Shown here in pieces: positions 13,347 to 14,352 of a DNA stretch of 14,352 nt; position 1 is the first letter of the stretch; each line of letters opens with the position of its first letter. The position numbers were made by a program, and so were the translations under genes. This stretch comes from JAOUEE01 sp051011595 (lineage in GTDB: Bacteria > Actinomycetota > Acidimicrobiia > Acidimicrobiales > SHLQ01): positions 1 through 14,352 of the forward strand of contig JBPCTQ010000020.1 in NCBI GenBank assembly GCA_051011595.1, written 5' to 3'. Under the pieces are notes generated by a model, which was not told the DNA's origin, did not search any database, and worked only from the letters and a program-made list of their open reading frames with translations.

Positions 13347-14352
13347 TGTCGACCCCCATCGCCACGGTCTCGACCGGTCAACTCGAAGGTCGGATGGTCA
13401 CCGTCGACGACCGCGCCGCCCTGGCCTTCGGCGGGGTGCCCTACGCCGACGCTCCCGTCGGGCCCAGACGCTTCGCCCTGCCCCGACCAGCCCGGCCGTG
13501 GAACGGGGTGCGGCCGTGTGTCGAACGGGGCGCCGGGGCACCCCAGCAGGTGGACGACGAGCTGGTGCCCGACATGACGCCGGCCCGATTCACCGAGGAC
13601 TGTCTCACCGCCGAGGTCTTCACCCCCGCCCTCGATGGTGCCCACCCGGTGTTGGTGTGGGTGCACGGCGGCGCCTACTCGATGGGGGCTGCCGGCCTGG
13701 CCACCTACGACGGCAGCCGCCTGGCCGCCGAACACGACCTGGTGGTCGTGGGACTCAACTACCGGCTCGGGGCACTGGGATTCCTCTCCCTCGACGGCGC
13801 ACCCACCAATCTGGGGCTGCACGACCTGATCGCGGGGCTCGAATGGACCCAGCGCGAAATCAGTGCGTTCGGCGGCGATCCGGAGCGAGTCACGCTCATG
13901 GGTGAGTCGGCCGGCGCCGGCGCCATCGCTCACCTGCTGGGCGCCCCTCGGGCCCGAGGGCTGTTCGATGGCGCCATCCTCCAGAGCGGTGCCCCAACCG
14001 CCACCCTCGATGCCGAACAGGCGGGCATGGTGAGCGAGGTCTTCGTGGAGGAGGTGGGCACCGGCGACATCACCGAGCTACGAGAGATCCCAGTCGACGC
14101 CGTCGTCGAAGCGCAGACGCGCACGGCCGACCGAGTGCTCGATCGGGTCGGGAAGATGCCCTTTCATCCGGTGATCGACGGCGACTTGTTGCCTGTCGCG
14201 CCCCTCACGGCCGCCAGGGCCGGCGACCTGGCCCCGGTTCCGCTCGTCATCGGCACCAACAGCGACGAGATGGCGCTCTTCCGCGACCAGGTGCCCTCCC
14301 TCCCCGACGCGTTGATCGACCTGGTCCTCACCCCCAAGCTGCGGGCGGCGAC
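13346..14352 (+). CDS. Type B carboxylesterase (C-terminus cut by window edge)
   Basis: This alpha/beta-hydrolase of the carboxylesterase type B family should cleave carboxylic esters. Only 335 codons are visible before the window ends; full bacterial members have about 450-550 residues. The oxyanion-hole motif HGGAY is at residues 107-111, the EDCL motif at 84-87, the nucleophile elbow GESAGA at 186-191 (Ser188), and the acidic triad member Glu308 is in GTNSDEM. The catalytic His lies beyond the edge. There is no signal peptide, so it is probably cytosolic. It shares one base with the amidohydrolase stop (TGATG) and has no Shine-Dalgarno sequence of its own, so translation is probably coupled. 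It is the third gene of the aldolase operon, which may continue outside the window. It might open an ester or lactone intermediate; that role is inference. Confidence 0.93.
   Translation, partial: MSTPIATVSTGQLEGRMVTVDDRAALAFGGVPYADAPVGPRRFALPRPARPWNGVRPCVERGAGAPQQVDDELVPDMTPARFTEDCLTAEVFTPALDGAHPVLVWVHGGAYSMGAAGLATYDGSRLAAEHDLVVVGLNYRLGALGFLSLDGAPTNLGLHDLIAGLEWTQREISAFGGDPERVTLMGESAGAGAIAHLLGAPRARGLFDGAILQSGAPTATLDAEQAGMVSEVFVEEVGTGDITELREIPVDAVVEAQTRTADRVLDRVGKMPFHPVIDGDLLPVAPLTAARAGDLAPVPLVIGTNSDEMALFRDQVPSLPDALIDLVLTPKLRAA

Overview
The window is about two-thirds G+C with strong third-position G/C bias. It is densely packed, with small intergenic gaps, many 1-4 bp start/stop overlaps, and apparent leaderless genes whose start lies 6-8 bases after a TANNNT -10 box. 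This suggests a high-GC Actinomycetota chromosome. The mix of crotonase, AMP-dependent ligase, DUF427 and dimethylformamidase-like genes fits Acidimicrobiia or related actinobacteria, but that placement is inference. No rRNA, tRNA, CRISPR array, insertion sequence, phage gene or plasmid gene is visible. Twelve protein genes are supported; the two at the edges are cut by the window.

Layout. Minus strand, 1-4410: an amidase-signature hydrolase (851 down past the edge) lies after an apparent operon of an 8-TM membrane protein (4410-3496), a Tat-exported PhoD-type phosphatase (3499-1829) and a crotonase (1797-961). A 54-bp direct repeat, carrying a second copy of the crotonase gene's last codons, fills the gap before the amidase. 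Plus strand, 4516-6467: an SRPBCC protein translationally coupled to a sulfatase. Minus strand, 7224-6475: a tandem-DUF427 protein convergent with the sulfatase and divergent from the next gene. Plus strand, 7281-7964: an AHL-lactonase-like metallo-beta-lactamase-fold protein whose 3' end overlaps, antisense, the 3' end of an AMP-dependent acyl-CoA ligase (9524-7890). Plus strand, 9639-11192: a protein resembling the catalytic part of the N,N-dimethylformamidase large subunit. Plus strand, 11299 to the edge: an operon of class II aldolase-like protein, amidohydrolase_2 (ACMSD-type) protein and type B carboxylesterase, joined by two TGATG overlaps.

Working together. Six or more hydrolases acting on different bonds (amide, formamide-like, phosphate ester, sulfate ester, lactone-like, carboxyl ester) sit with CoA ligation and crotonase chemistry. 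As inference, this looks like a catabolic or scavenging neighbourhood for small organic molecules. The aldolase/amidohydrolase/esterase operon is the best candidate for one uncharacterised pathway. No substrate can be read from the sequence. The most notable details are the Gln in place of the bridging Asp in the lactonase-like protein, the single-chain dimethylformamidase-like protein, the 8-bp dyad in the DUF427/lactonase divergent region, and the repeat that duplicates a gene end.
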